Below are positions 56,329 to 63,717 of a stretch of 64,000 nucleotides of DNA, in pieces. The position numbers were made by a program, and so were the translations under genes. The DNA lies in contig JAGTSE010000005.1 in NCBI GenBank assembly GCA_018261615.1, positions 85,659-149,658 of the forward strand. The letters are read 5' to 3'. The first letter of the stretch is position 1. Each line of letters opens with the position of its first letter. Below the pieces are notes generated by a model. That model saw only the letters and a program-made list of their open reading frames with translations. It was not told the DNA's origin and did no database searches. The stretch comes from Pseudomonadota bacterium. GTDB taxonomy: Bacteria > Pseudomonadota > Gammaproteobacteria > Enterobacterales > Enterobacteriaceae.

Positions 56329-56347
56329 ATTGACTGGAGGAACTCCA

Positions 56348-56818
56348 ATGAAATACACGCTGCCGATATTATTTCTGGCTGTGTTAACCGCTGTACCGGC
56401 GTATGCCGACTTACCACAATGTAGCGCGGTGGTACAAGCAGCCAACCAGCAACTGGCGGAACAGAACAAAAGGACCGTGCAGGATGTGAATAAACTGACG
56501 GATCTGCTCAAAACGCTAAATCGCGATAATGTGCTGCCCACTGAGTACATTACCCGCGAACAGGCGATCAAATTGGGCTGGAGTGGGAAGGCGGAAGATT
56601 CGCTGTGGAGCGTCTGGGTGCTGAACAAGAAAGTGCTGGGCGGTGATCCTTGGACCGGTAAGCCTGCGCCGGGCAAAGGAAAATGGTACAGCGCCGATGT
56701 CGATAGCGTACGCGGTCTGCACAGTAGCAAACATCTGATCTACAGCCCGGAAAGCACGACGCGTTATCTCTCTACAGATAATGACGCAACAACCGTCATG
56801 CTTCCTCCTTGCCAGTAG
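56348..56818 (+). CDS. Exported barnase-fold protein, apparently without catalytic residues
   Basis: A 156-residue protein with a signal peptide (MKYTLPILFLAVLTAVPAYA). The mature part resembles barnase: LPTEYITREQAIKLGW against LPDNYITKSEAQALGW, followed by GGDPW, PGKGKWYSADVD and HLIYSPESTTRYLSTDN. At the barnase active-site positions Lys27, Glu73, Arg83, Arg87 and His102, this chain has Arg, Ser, His, His and Asn. Two Cys (25 and 155) sit at the two ends of the mature chain and could form a disulfide. GGAGG at 56335-56340 precedes the start. Confidence 0.65.
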   Translation: MKYTLPILFLAVLTAVPAYADLPQCSAVVQAANQQLAEQNKRTVQDVNKLTDLLKTLNRDNVLPTEYITREQAIKLGWSGKAEDSLWSVWVLNKKVLGGDPWTGKPAPGKGKWYSADVDSVRGLHSSKHLIYSPESTTRYLSTDNDATTVMLPPCQ

Positions 56819-56825
56819 TCAGTAC

Positions 56826-56854
56826 GGCGGCCTCATGCCATTCGTTGAGGCCGC
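56826..56854 (+). terminator. Hairpin after the barnase-like gene
   Basis: Perfect 10-bp stem GGCGGCCTCA / TGAGGCCGCC with a 9-nt loop, 8 nt after the stop. No T-run follows; AGGAGA of the next ORF comes directly after, so it may be an attenuator or RNA-stability element. Confidence 0.55.
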
Positions 56855-56868
56855 CTGTTGAGGAGAAG

Positions 56869-57024
56869 ATGGCTATGGTTGACGGTATTCAGATGTTAAA
56901 TCAAGGGCTGGCCGCGTTCGCCAGGTTGTTTGGCTGGCTGAGCGTCTCGTTTTTCTGGCAATCAAAAACATTGCATCAGTACGGTTGGCTCAATCTTCCC
57001 TGTTTGCTGTTCATTCCATGTTAA
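56869..57024 (+). CDS. Small hydrophobic ORF (51 aa), possibly the front of a longer broken gene
   Basis: ATG 56869 follows AGGAGAAG and gives 51 residues with a hydrophobic helix around GLAAFARLFGWLSVSFFW, ending in LPCLLFIPC. The next in-frame codons after the TAA stop continue for 52 more sense codons to 57183, with a Cys/His-rich stretch and a Lys/Arg-rich tail. It is either a short membrane peptide or the N-terminal half of a protein cut by one nonsense codon. Confidence 0.4.
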   Translation: MAMVDGIQMLNQGLAAFARLFGWLSVSFFWQSKTLHQYGWLNLPCLLFIPC

Positions 57025-57336
57025 TGGCACAACAACTACTGTTGTGGATATAAAAGATCTCGGTGTGATTGCCATTATTATTTCTGCCACACCATGTGTA
57101 AAGATGAGAAGCCGAAGAAAATGCGGGTGGTTAAAAAAACGACATCTTCCAGAGCGCCCCGCAAGATAACACCCGCCAAATAAAAGTCACAATGTATCTG
57201 CGCTGCTGTAAATGCTGACGTTAAATATCTCTGGCAGGAGCATTATGCACGGGCATAGTGCACAGGCATAGTGCTCCTGTATTTGCTAAAGGAGAAATGT
57301 AGCAGCAATTAAATATCAATAAAAATTCAGGCTGGA
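57025..57336 (+). other. Intergenic region with a Cys-rich, basic in-frame continuation
   Basis: Without a firm gene. The frame of the preceding ORF continues past its TAA from 57025 to a stop at 57181-57183, with seven Cys in its first 22 codons and a tail KMRVVKKTTSSRAPRKITPA. An ATG at 57094 without a clear ribosome site could start a 29-residue basic peptide. From 57184 to 57336 nothing is recognised except a short direct repeat (GCACGGGCATAGTG / CACAGGCATAGTG). Confidence 0.35.
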
Positions 57337-57936
57337 CTATTCGTCCGAATACATCATCGCGGCTTGAGTACGGTTATTCACATTCAGACGACGGAAAATA
57401 GATTCCAGATGCGCTTTTACCGTACCGGCGCTGATATTTAACCGACGGCTGATTTGCTTATTGGATTCCCCGGCAGCCAGCAGCTTGAGGATTTCACGCT
57501 GGCGCTCGCTGAGCCGCGTAATCGCGCCGTGTCCGCCATCCAGCAGGGTGATGCTTTCCTGCGGGAAGCAGAACATCCCCAGCGCTGCTGTACGCAGTGT
57601 CTGCGCGATGGTTTCCGGTGGTGAATCACGCCTGACAAACGCAATCGCATGGTGATGCAAAAACTGCCTGAGTAATGTCGGCTGGCATTTATTCATCAGC
57701 ATCACCACCGGAATAGTTGGGTGGTGCGATGCCAGCGTATCGAGTAATTCAAGACTCTCTGTTTTATTTCCATCACCATCCAGCAGAATTAGTGATGCCG
57801 GAAATTCATTTAGTGTGCCATTAATTTCATTCTGATTATTCAGCCCTCGGATCTTCACATTTGGGATAAGTTGCGAAAGTACCGATGCCATTCCTTCAAT
57901 AAATATCGACTGCTTGTCAATCATGAGTACATACAT
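57337..57936 (-). CDS. LuxR/FixJ-type response regulator-like transcription factor
   Basis: A 199-residue regulator. A receiver-like domain occupies residues 1-120, with LILLDGDGN at the phosphoacceptor region and VVMLMNK and AIAFVRRDSPPET at the later receiver positions, so it is partly degenerate. The LuxR HTH is at about 138-195 (LSERQREILKLLAAGESNKQ, NISAGTVKAHLESIFRRLNV). No sensor kinase is next to it. The start follows GGAGATGACGC. Gene targets are unknown; the divergent cassette at 54480-57024 is a reasonable guess but is not head-to-head. Confidence 0.85.
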   Translation of the reverse strand: MYVLMIDKQSIFIEGMASVLSQLIPNVKIRGLNNQNEINGTLNEFPASLILLDGDGNKTESLELLDTLASHHPTIPVVMLMNKCQPTLLRQFLHHHAIAFVRRDSPPETIAQTLRTAALGMFCFPQESITLLDGGHGAITRLSERQREILKLLAAGESNKQISRRLNISAGTVKAHLESIFRRLNVNNRTQAAMMYSDE

Positions 57937-58298
57937 GCGTCATCTCCACGTAATAGTGTTCGTCAATGAGCCTGGTAATCATCAGAGTATTAAATGAAAT
58001 GAAAAAAATGAAACAGGCTGATTGTCATAGGTCTTTTAACCGATATGGCAAATTAGCGAAGATGAAATAGACAACCTGATCAGTAAAATATCATATATTA
58101 AAAATGGACGTTTCGCTATTTTATAAATAATCAACAGGTCGAGTAGGGTAAATAACGTGATAGCAAGGGCGCGGGGAATTTCGACAGGCGGGTTAATTAA
58201 TGCAGTGGATAGCGCGCCGCGACAGGACAAAGAACCGCCAACAGTTTGACTCGACGCTGGTTTTTTCATCACTTAGCAGCTGAACACGCGATCGTGGC
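57937..58298. other. AT-rich spacer between the LuxR-type gene and leuX
   Basis: About 360 bases. It holds a minus-strand open frame (58036-58272, 78 codons, MMKKPASSQTVGGSLSCRGA) with a hydrophobic middle but no convincing ribosome site or family match. Base composition is lower in GC than the neighbouring genes. No promoter element is certain apart from that of leuX. Confidence 0.4.
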
Positions 58299-58326
58299 TT
58301 GCATAGCCGCGAACGGCAGGTATAAT
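58299..58326 (+). promoter_or_regulatory. Promoter of leuX
   Basis: -35 TTGCAT (58299-58304), 16-bp spacer, -10 TATAAT (58321-58326), then a GC-rich discriminator, 27 nt before the tRNA 5' end. Confidence 0.8.
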
Positions 58327-58353
58327 CCCACACGTTTCCGCATCCCCTTCAGT

Positions 58354-58438
58354 GCCGAAGTGGCGAAATCGGTAGACGCAGTTGATTCAAAATCAACCGT
58401 AGAAATACGTGCCGGTTCGAGTCCGGCCTTCGGCACCA
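58354..58438 (+). tRNA. leuX: tRNA-Leu (anticodon CAA)
   Basis: An 85-nt tRNA with class II variable arm, acceptor stem GCCGAAG / CTTCGGC, anticodon CAA at 58388-58390 in the loop ATTCAAAAT, T-loop GGTTCGAGTCC and encoded CCA at 58436-58438. It reads UUG codons and matches E. coli leuX. It is a known attachment site for P4-type elements, one of which follows immediately. Confidence 0.97.
58405..58438 (+). other. Attachment site (attL side) of the P4-like element at the 3' end of leuX
   Basis: Integrases of this type cut within the tRNA 3' half, which stays intact here. The element begins directly after the CCA. The matching repeat (attR) must lie beyond 64000 and is not seen, so the core is inferred, not delimited. 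Confidence 0.6.
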
Positions 58439-58534
58439 TTAGTACTTCCAAGACCATCCGAGAAAGTCCAATTATCCCTTAAAAATCAATGCGTTTAGCG
58501 ATTTTTGTATCCGGCATTGTCCGAGTCCGTCCGT

Positions 58535-58602
58535 TGAAATCCGGGGGGCACTGGGGGCATAATTGGGGGCATCTTAACTTCGATTAGAAATGTGCCCCCA
58601 AA
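58535..58602 (+). repeat. GGGGGCA repeats upstream of the integrase
   Basis: GGGGGCA occurs three times (at about 58544, 58553 and 58565) and inverted as TGCCCCC just before the integrase start. Such short repeats next to P4-type int genes are likely integrase arm or excisionase sites. Confidence 0.5.
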
Positions 58603-59856
58603 ATGAAGCTCAACGCCAGACAGGTCGAGACCGCAAAGCCTAAAGACAAAACCTACAAAATGGCCGATGGCGGTGGTTTGTATCTTGAGGTTTCGGCGAA
58701 GGGTTCTAAATACTGGCGCATGAAATACAGGCGCCCCTCTGACAAAAAAGAGGATCGCCTTGCTTTTGGTGTTTGGCCTACTGTTACGCTTGCTCAGGCT
58801 AGAACGAAGCGCGATGAAGCTAAAAAGCTGTTAGTGCAGGGCATAGACCCAAAAGCTGAACAGAAGGAAGCCCAGGCCGAAAACGCTGGGGCATATACTT
58901 TTCAAACTATCGCGCTCGAATGGCATGCCAGCAATAAGCGCTGGAGCGAAGACCATCGAACGCGCGTTCTTCGTTACCTTGAGCTGTATATCTTTCCTTA
59001 TATCGGCTCGTCTGATATCCGGCAGCTTAAAACCAGCCACCTGTTAGCCCCGATCAAGAAAGTTGATGCCAGCGGTAAGCATGATGTCGCGCAGCGCCTG
59101 CAACAGCGTGTCACGGCCATTATGCGTTATGCAGTACAGAACGATTACATCGACTCTAATCCAGCCAGTGATATGGCCGGTGCGCTATCTACAACTAAAG
59201 CGCGGCATTACCCCGCTTTGCCCTCAAGCCGTTTCCCTGAGTTTCTTGCTCGTCTTGCTGCATATCGTGGCCGTGTAATGACGCGGATCGCTGTCGAACT
59301 TTCATTGTTAACTTTTGTGCGCTCCAGTGAATTACGCTTCGCACGTTGGGATGAATTCGACTTCGATAAATCCCTTTGGCGTATACCAGCAAAACGAGAA
59401 GAGATTAAAGGAGTGCGTTACTCGTACCGTGGCATGAAGATGAAAGAGGAGCATATTGTTCCGCTTAGCAGACAGGCGATAGCATTGCTGGAAGAGCTTA
59501 AGCAAATCAGTGGTGATAAAGAGCTTCTTTTTCCGGGGGATCACGATGCTGCGAAGGTCATGAGTGAAAATACGGTAAATAGTGCTTTGCGTACCATGGG
59601 ATATGACACAAAAACAGAAGTATGTGGGCATGGGTTTAGGACTATGGCGCGCGGTGCCCTGGGCGAGTCGGGATTATGGAGCGATGATGCGATAGAACGG
59701 CAGTTGAGCCATTCAGAACGTAATAATGTACGTGCGGCTTACATTCATACATCTGAGCATTTGGATGAAAGGCGTTTAATGGTGCAATGGTGGGCAGATT
59801 ATCTTAATAGCCTAATCCATAAATTCATGACACCATATGAATTTGCACAAAAATAA
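58603..59856 (+). CDS. int: P4-type tyrosine integrase
   Basis: A 417-residue site-specific recombinase. An N-terminal DUF4102 arm-binding domain (MADGGGLYLEVSAKGSKYWR) leads to the core-binding and catalytic domains. Catalytic residues are Arg245 (SSELRFARW), His343-xx-Arg346 (HGFRTMAR), His370 (LSHSERNN) and Tyr380 (AAYIHTSEH). All are present, so it should be active. It lies 164 nt from leuX and reads away from it. Confidence 0.96.
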   Translation: MKLNARQVETAKPKDKTYKMADGGGLYLEVSAKGSKYWRMKYRRPSDKKEDRLAFGVWPTVTLAQARTKRDEAKKLLVQGIDPKAEQKEAQAENAGAYTFQTIALEWHASNKRWSEDHRTRVLRYLELYIFPYIGSSDIRQLKTSHLLAPIKKVDASGKHDVAQRLQQRVTAIMRYAVQNDYIDSNPASDMAGALSTTKARHYPALPSSRFPEFLARLAAYRGRVMTRIAVELSLLTFVRSSELRFARWDEFDFDKSLWRIPAKREEIKGVRYSYRGMKMKEEHIVPLSRQAIALLEELKQISGDKELLFPGDHDAAKVMSENTVNSALRTMGYDTKTEVCGHGFRTMARGALGESGLWSDDAIERQLSHSERNNVRAAYIHTSEHLDERRLMVQWWADYLNSLIHKFMTPYEFAQK

Positions 59857-59880
59857 ATTAATCTGAAAAAATCATTAATA

Positions 59881-59906
59881 TTCCGGCACAATAAATTGTG
59901 CCGGAA
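59881..59906. terminator. Bidirectional terminator between int and the kinase operon
   Basis: Perfect 11-bp stem TTCCGGCACAA / TTGTGCCGGAA with a 4-nt loop, flanked by A/T-rich sequence on both sides, between convergent int and the kinase genes. Confidence 0.75.
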
Positions 59907-59910
59907 TAAA

Positions 59911-60987
59911 TCAATTTTTCCAAAGAATTACAGGATGGGCCCTAGGACAAGGATGCCCTTCAAAAGTAGAATAACAAACAGTGTTACGATCTGACGTATT
60001 TGGTGTTTTAGAACCGTAAACACTTTCCATACTAAAAAAGGAGTTGTTAGGTATTCCATCTATGAATCCACTGATTCCTCCCTGTATTAAATTATTTACT
60101 CGACCGACAAAACGCTTCTCTGATAAATAACATAATGTTTCGCAGTCTTTTACAAGGTCTTCAGCGGTTGGTCGTGATCTTGGATCGTAATTTAAACAGG
60201 CATCTATGATTTTTTGCAACTCCATTGAAAGATTTTGATATTGTGGGTTAGAAGTCATAAAGTTAGGCCAGTCCATCCTATTTTTTGTCTTTACATTTAC
60301 TGCGGCATCTAAGTAAACTCCAAAAGGATATTCTCCTGTTAAAAGCCGAAACATCATCGCACCTAAAGACCAAATATCAGTAGAAGCTTCTATAGCTTTC
60401 CCCTTTTCACCAAACATTAATTCCGGAGACATAAATGGTAATGCACCCTTAATTGTTCCAGAGGTTGATCTTGTGAGATCACCGCTTGCAGCAGCTTCAT
60501 CGAAAAACTCTTGAGTTAGTGTGGCAATTCCAAAATCAGTAATTTTTAAATTAGATATTTGTACACCGCCCGATACCATAACATTACTGGGTTTTAAATC
60601 TCTGTGAATCACTCCGGCTCTATGCGAGGCTAATATTCCTTTTGCAAGATTATGTAGTATACACGCACCATAATGAGGATCTAAGAAATCAAAATGCCTC
60701 AATTTCTCTTCAAGATTTTCACCGTCAACATATTCTTCTGCTAAGAATATGCTTCCATTCTCTTCAACATAATCAAATGTTTTTGCAACGTTATGATGAT
60801 TAACCTTTGCAGCAATTTTTGCGCTTTTGAGAAATCTTTTGCTTTCTAACCCTGGTAATGGAGTTTTTAACGCTAGTTCCAAATCTAGTTTGAGATCAAG
60901 AACTTTATATACATTTTGCATACCACCCTTACCAATATATTTCAATACCTGATAGCGGTCTGCAATAATATTTCCTATTGCAATCAT
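59911..60987 (-). CDS. Serine/threonine protein kinase (third gene of the PP2C-kinase-kinase operon)
   Basis: A 358-residue Hanks-type kinase. Glycine-rich loop IGKGGMQNVYK at 18-28, catalytic Lys41 (ALKTP), HRDLKPSN at 128-135, DFG at 151-153, SPE at 187-189 and the late Arg in DPRSRPTAEDL. All core catalytic positions are kept. The last ~75 residues after the kinase fold are unusual (FIDGIPNNSFFSMESVYGSK, with Cys-containing ending) and match nothing known to me. Its ATG overlaps the previous stop (4 nt). AT-rich like its neighbours. Confidence 0.9.
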   Translation of the reverse strand: MIAIGNIIADRYQVLKYIGKGGMQNVYKVLDLKLDLELALKTPLPGLESKRFLKSAKIAAKVNHHNVAKTFDYVEENGSIFLAEEYVDGENLEEKLRHFDFLDPHYGACILHNLAKGILASHRAGVIHRDLKPSNVMVSGGVQISNLKITDFGIATLTQEFFDEAAASGDLTRSTSGTIKGALPFMSPELMFGEKGKAIEASTDIWSLGAMMFRLLTGEYPFGVYLDAAVNVKTKNRMDWPNFMTSNPQYQNLSMELQKIIDACLNYDPRSRPTAEDLVKDCETLCYLSEKRFVGRVNNLIQGGISGFIDGIPNNSFFSMESVYGSKTPNTSDRNTVCYSTFEGHPCPRAHPVILWKN

Positions 60988-62042
60988 GATATTACCTCCG
61001 GTCGGGATATATCAAATGTTACAAATGTTCTGGACTTACCATTTATCAATGTAATTACACTGCAATTCGGGAATTTTTTATTAACTACAACAGTTTTGTT
61101 ATTAATGGTAGCACTGCCAGTAATCTTTAAAACTAAAAAATCGAAACCATTATAAAAGATCTGCATAGATCCACTACCACCCCAAGTGATTGTTACGTTT
61201 CTATTTTTTGAATTAATCTCGTATTTCTTACTATTAAGCACGAACAAAGCTCTGTGTCTATCTTTCAATAAATGCTTCGCAATGAGGTCTCTTACTAATG
61301 ACATTTTGGGACGTTTGGCTTTATCATAGTCAAGGCAACTATTAAAAATGGTTGCAAGATCTTTTGGTAATATTTTTTCTAGGCTATCGATGTTAGTGAT
61401 AGGCATGGGGGGTTGTTCATATAGCTCGTCAGGTTTTTCAATCCCTAATAAATCTAGGGCAACAACACCAAATGCGTAAACGTCAATCATTTGATCGAAG
61501 CTAATATTTTTTCTCTTCCATAACTCTGGTGCCATATAGCCTAATGTACCAATCACTGAATGCGTGAACGCTTCCGTTCCAGAGCTTCTTGCTAAACCAA
61601 AATCCAATATTTTTATAATTCCATCGATGTTTGTTCTGATATTGTTTGGTTTGATGTCCCGATGAATTACTCCTGCTGAATGAATATCACTTAGGCCACA
61701 TGATATCTGCCATAGATTTTTCAATGTGTCATTTAATTTTTCTTTAGCATCATATTTTATGTCATGTCCATCAATGTACTCGAGAACAATACCTTTTTTA
61801 GTTTTCCCTCCAACCTGTAAGTCAATTAAATCATAAAGTTGGACAACATGTTTCGAACGCAATTTGAGTAACGCTTTTTGTTCATCCAATAAGCGCCGCT
61901 CTTCTTCGCCATCCTTAAGGATTTTAATTATAACTTTTCTATCTAAGTGATTATCCAGACAGGTTAGAATGTCGCCCATCCCTCCACCAATTCCTGAGTG
62001 ATTTAGCGAGTATCTATTGGGGAGTACATATTTAATCGCCAT
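60984..62042 (-). CDS. Serine/threonine protein kinase with C-terminal beta-rich domain (second gene of the operon)
   Basis: A 352-residue kinase. Loop SGIGGGMGDIL at 16-26, Lys40 (VIIK), HRDIKPNN at 127-134, DFG at 147-149, APE at 171-173. Residues 265-350 form a separate, strand-rich region (KKYEINSKNRNVTITWGGSG, GSATINNKTVVVNKKF) that could be a small FHA-like or other beta-sandwich reader; this is a guess. The start overlaps the phosphatase stop by 11 nt, giving tight coupling. Confidence 0.9.
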   Translation of the reverse strand: MAIKYVLPNRYSLNHSGIGGGMGDILTCLDNHLDRKVIIKILKDGEEERRLLDEQKALLKLRSKHVVQLYDLIDLQVGGKTKKGIVLEYIDGHDIKYDAKEKLNDTLKNLWQISCGLSDIHSAGVIHRDIKPNNIRTNIDGIIKILDFGLARSSGTEAFTHSVIGTLGYMAPELWKRKNISFDQMIDVYAFGVVALDLLGIEKPDELYEQPPMPITNIDSLEKILPKDLATIFNSCLDYDKAKRPKMSLVRDLIAKHLLKDRHRALFVLNSKKYEINSKNRNVTITWGGSGSMQIFYNGFDFLVLKITGSATINNKTVVVNKKFPNCSVITLINGKSRTFVTFDISRPEVIS

Positions 62043-63189
62043 TTTTATTTTCCTCGTCCGTGATATTTATGATCACTGATTGGTCTTCACTATTTTTAGC
62101 AATAGTTTTCTTTTTTTCTCTTGGTTTTCTTTTCTTGATATTTTTTTTGACAGGATTAACATTGATGTCGTTATTTTCTTGAGATGAGAAGAGTTCTCCT
62201 TGGTTTTTTTTAGAATCCAGATGTACTGTGGGACTCTCATCAGATTTAGCTGGATGTATTTCCATTTCAGCTAGATTGTTTTCTGAGGGTTTATCTTGTT
62301 CATCAACAATATTTTGAGAGAAATAATTTTGAGCCGCAGGGTAATTTTTCATCCACATTATATGTAGATTTCCATGCGGATCCCAAAGCTCGACACCTAT
62401 ATCCTTGTGCTCATTGAGATTATTCTTTATATCATTGAGGCTTACTATTCCTAGTGATGCGTTATCTTTTGCGCCACACCAGCGAACATATTCAGATATT
62501 CTCTGAGAGGATGTGTAAGCATTAGGCGAGTTTAATAGTATCTCTTCAAAAGCTTTATGGGTGATGAAATGAATACCATCAGAGGTTAATATTATTTTGT
62601 CATTAGTAATTTCTAATGTGTTAACGTGAGGTTTAAGCGATTCACCCATTCCAATAAATTGAAGTAGCCCTCTTCCTCGACCACCCAAGGCTTCGAGTGA
62701 ATCATCATTACTTATCGCATTCAAACCTTCGTTTTGAGAAAAACTATAAATTCGACTATCTCCAACGTTCACAATTACAGGATTAACTTCATTTTCAATG
62801 ATAATCGCTGATAATGTAGAACCACCATGCCCTTTAGCATATTCATATACAGCTTGGTTTGCTTCGATAGTTGCCTTATTTATTCGTTGCTCTAATTTTT
62901 CACCTCTATATTTTATGAGTGAATAAAAAAAAGTTGAAAGAGCAATTGTTGCACATTTCTTTCCCTCTTGCATACCTCCCATACCGTCAAGTAGAGCCAT
63001 TGCAAAGAATGGTTTACCAACATTTGATGGAGTATTTACCCTAATTGCTGCAATGAGATCTTGATTCTCATTTCGAACAAGCCCAATGTCTGTGCCGACA
63101 ATGGCGCTAAGTCCTTCGGGCTGGTTGATAGCCCTTTTTCCTGAAGGACGAGCTAACCAACTTGCAAGTCGTTCTGTAAACATATTCAT
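62032..63189 (-). CDS. PP2C-type protein phosphatase with Lys-rich tail (first gene of the operon)
   Basis: About 385 residues. PP2C metal and phosphate motifs are complete: VGTDIGLVRNENQD (Asp44), LLDGMGGMQEG (Asp68), GGSTLSA, VGDSRIY, LTSDG near 203 and AKDNASLGIV near 242. The C-terminal 130 residues are low-complexity, with acidic and Asn-rich parts then KKNIKKRKPREKKKTIAK, likely disordered. The ATG at 63189 is preferred; the frame also opens with TTG at 63234 and another ATG at 63183, none with a strong ribosome site. It should dephosphorylate targets of the two kinases. Confidence 0.88.
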   Translation of the reverse strand: MNMFTERLASWLARPSGKRAINQPEGLSAIVGTDIGLVRNENQDLIAAIRVNTPSNVGKPFFAMALLDGMGGMQEGKKCATIALSTFFYSLIKYRGEKLEQRINKATIEANQAVYEYAKGHGGSTLSAIIIENEVNPVIVNVGDSRIYSFSQNEGLNAISNDDSLEALGGRGRGLLQFIGMGESLKPHVNTLEITNDKIILTSDGIHFITHKAFEEILLNSPNAYTSSQRISEYVRWCGAKDNASLGIVSLNDIKNNLNEHKDIGVELWDPHGNLHIMWMKNYPAAQNYFSQNIVDEQDKPSENNLAEMEIHPAKSDESPTVHLDSKKNQGELFSSQENNDINVNPVKKNIKKRKPREKKKTIAKNSEDQSVIINITDEENKNGD

Positions 63190-63262
63190 TCCATTTAATG
63201 AGTTCGTAATTAACTTTCTCAACGGGTTAGCCAATTGTCAATTAATACAACCTTGGCGCGCA

Positions 63263-63281
63263 GTGCTTTCCCCGCCTCGCC
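63263..63281. other. P2/P4-type cos site
   Basis: The reverse strand reads GGCGAGGCGGGGAAAGCAC, the 19-nt cohesive end shared by phages P2, 186 and P4. It lies just upstream of the phosphatase gene and is followed by GC-rich inverted repeats (CCCGC ... GCGGGGCGG). It identifies the element as a P4-like satellite or P2-family prophage packaged from this site. Confidence 0.8.
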
Positions 63282-63510
63282 TGCCCGCTTTGCGGGGCGG
63301 TTTAAATGCAGTTGCATGACCGGGCTCAGGCCGCGCGGGGACTGGCGCGGGCGGGGTTCAGGCTGGCAGAGAAATAAATGCAGTTAAATGCACCTGATGC
63401 ATGCAGGGTATTTTTCGGAAAAATAACGGGATTTTTGCGTTTTTTCGGGGTACTGAGGGCGCAGCCGGTAACGCGTACCGGCGCACATAAATCAGGAGAT
63501 TTTCGGGGGA
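63282..63510. other. GC-rich then AT-rich spacer between cos and the Ogr-like gene
   Basis: About 230 bases with GC-rich palindromes near 63283-63360 and a direct repeat AAATGCAGTT / TTAAATGCA (about 63302 and 63376). No gene is credible; the short open frames on the minus strand here have no ribosome site. Probably packaging sequence and the 3' end of the Ogr-like transcript. Confidence 0.4.
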
Positions 63511-63714
63511 TTATTGCTGCTGAATTTCTGCCCGCAAAACCAGGCTTTCCGGCATGGCCGGTCTGCGTATCACGCCATCGAGCGTCTCGGTGGTGCGGAA
63601 CGTGGCCGAGCACTCAATACTGGTGCACTGGTGATAGCGCTGTTTGAGGTTCTCTGTCAGATAGCGGCTGGTGCGCGCGTGTGCGGGCTGTTTACAGAAC
63701 GGGCAGTGAAACAT
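63511..63714 (-). CDS. Ogr/Delta-type zinc-finger late-gene activator
   Basis: A 67-residue protein almost identical in plan to P2 Ogr: MFHCPFCKQPAHARTSRYLT gives the first Cys pair, and YHQCTSIECSATFRTTETLD the second, forming a Cys4 zinc site. P2 Ogr and P4 Delta activate phage late promoters through RNA polymerase alpha. A single module fits Ogr size, whereas P4 Delta is a doubled version. Confidence 0.9.
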   Translation of the reverse strand: MFHCPFCKQPAHARTSRYLTENLKQRYHQCTSIECSATFRTTETLDGVIRRPAMPESLVLRAEIQQQ

Positions 63715-63717
63715 GGT

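Noticed and set aside
58036..58272. 78-codon minus-strand ORF with hydrophobic middle upstream of leuX
   Set aside because: No ribosome site, no recognisable family, low-GC spacer composition; listed only in the spacer description.
59911..63189. TerY-P or BREX/Pgl type system
   Set aside because: No vWA (TerY), no PglX methyltransferase, PglZ or BrxC-like ATPase is present; only the phosphatase and kinases are shared.
63326..63613. 95-codon minus-strand ORF overlapping the Ogr-like gene
   Set aside because: Overlaps Ogr out of frame, no ribosome site, low-complexity end.
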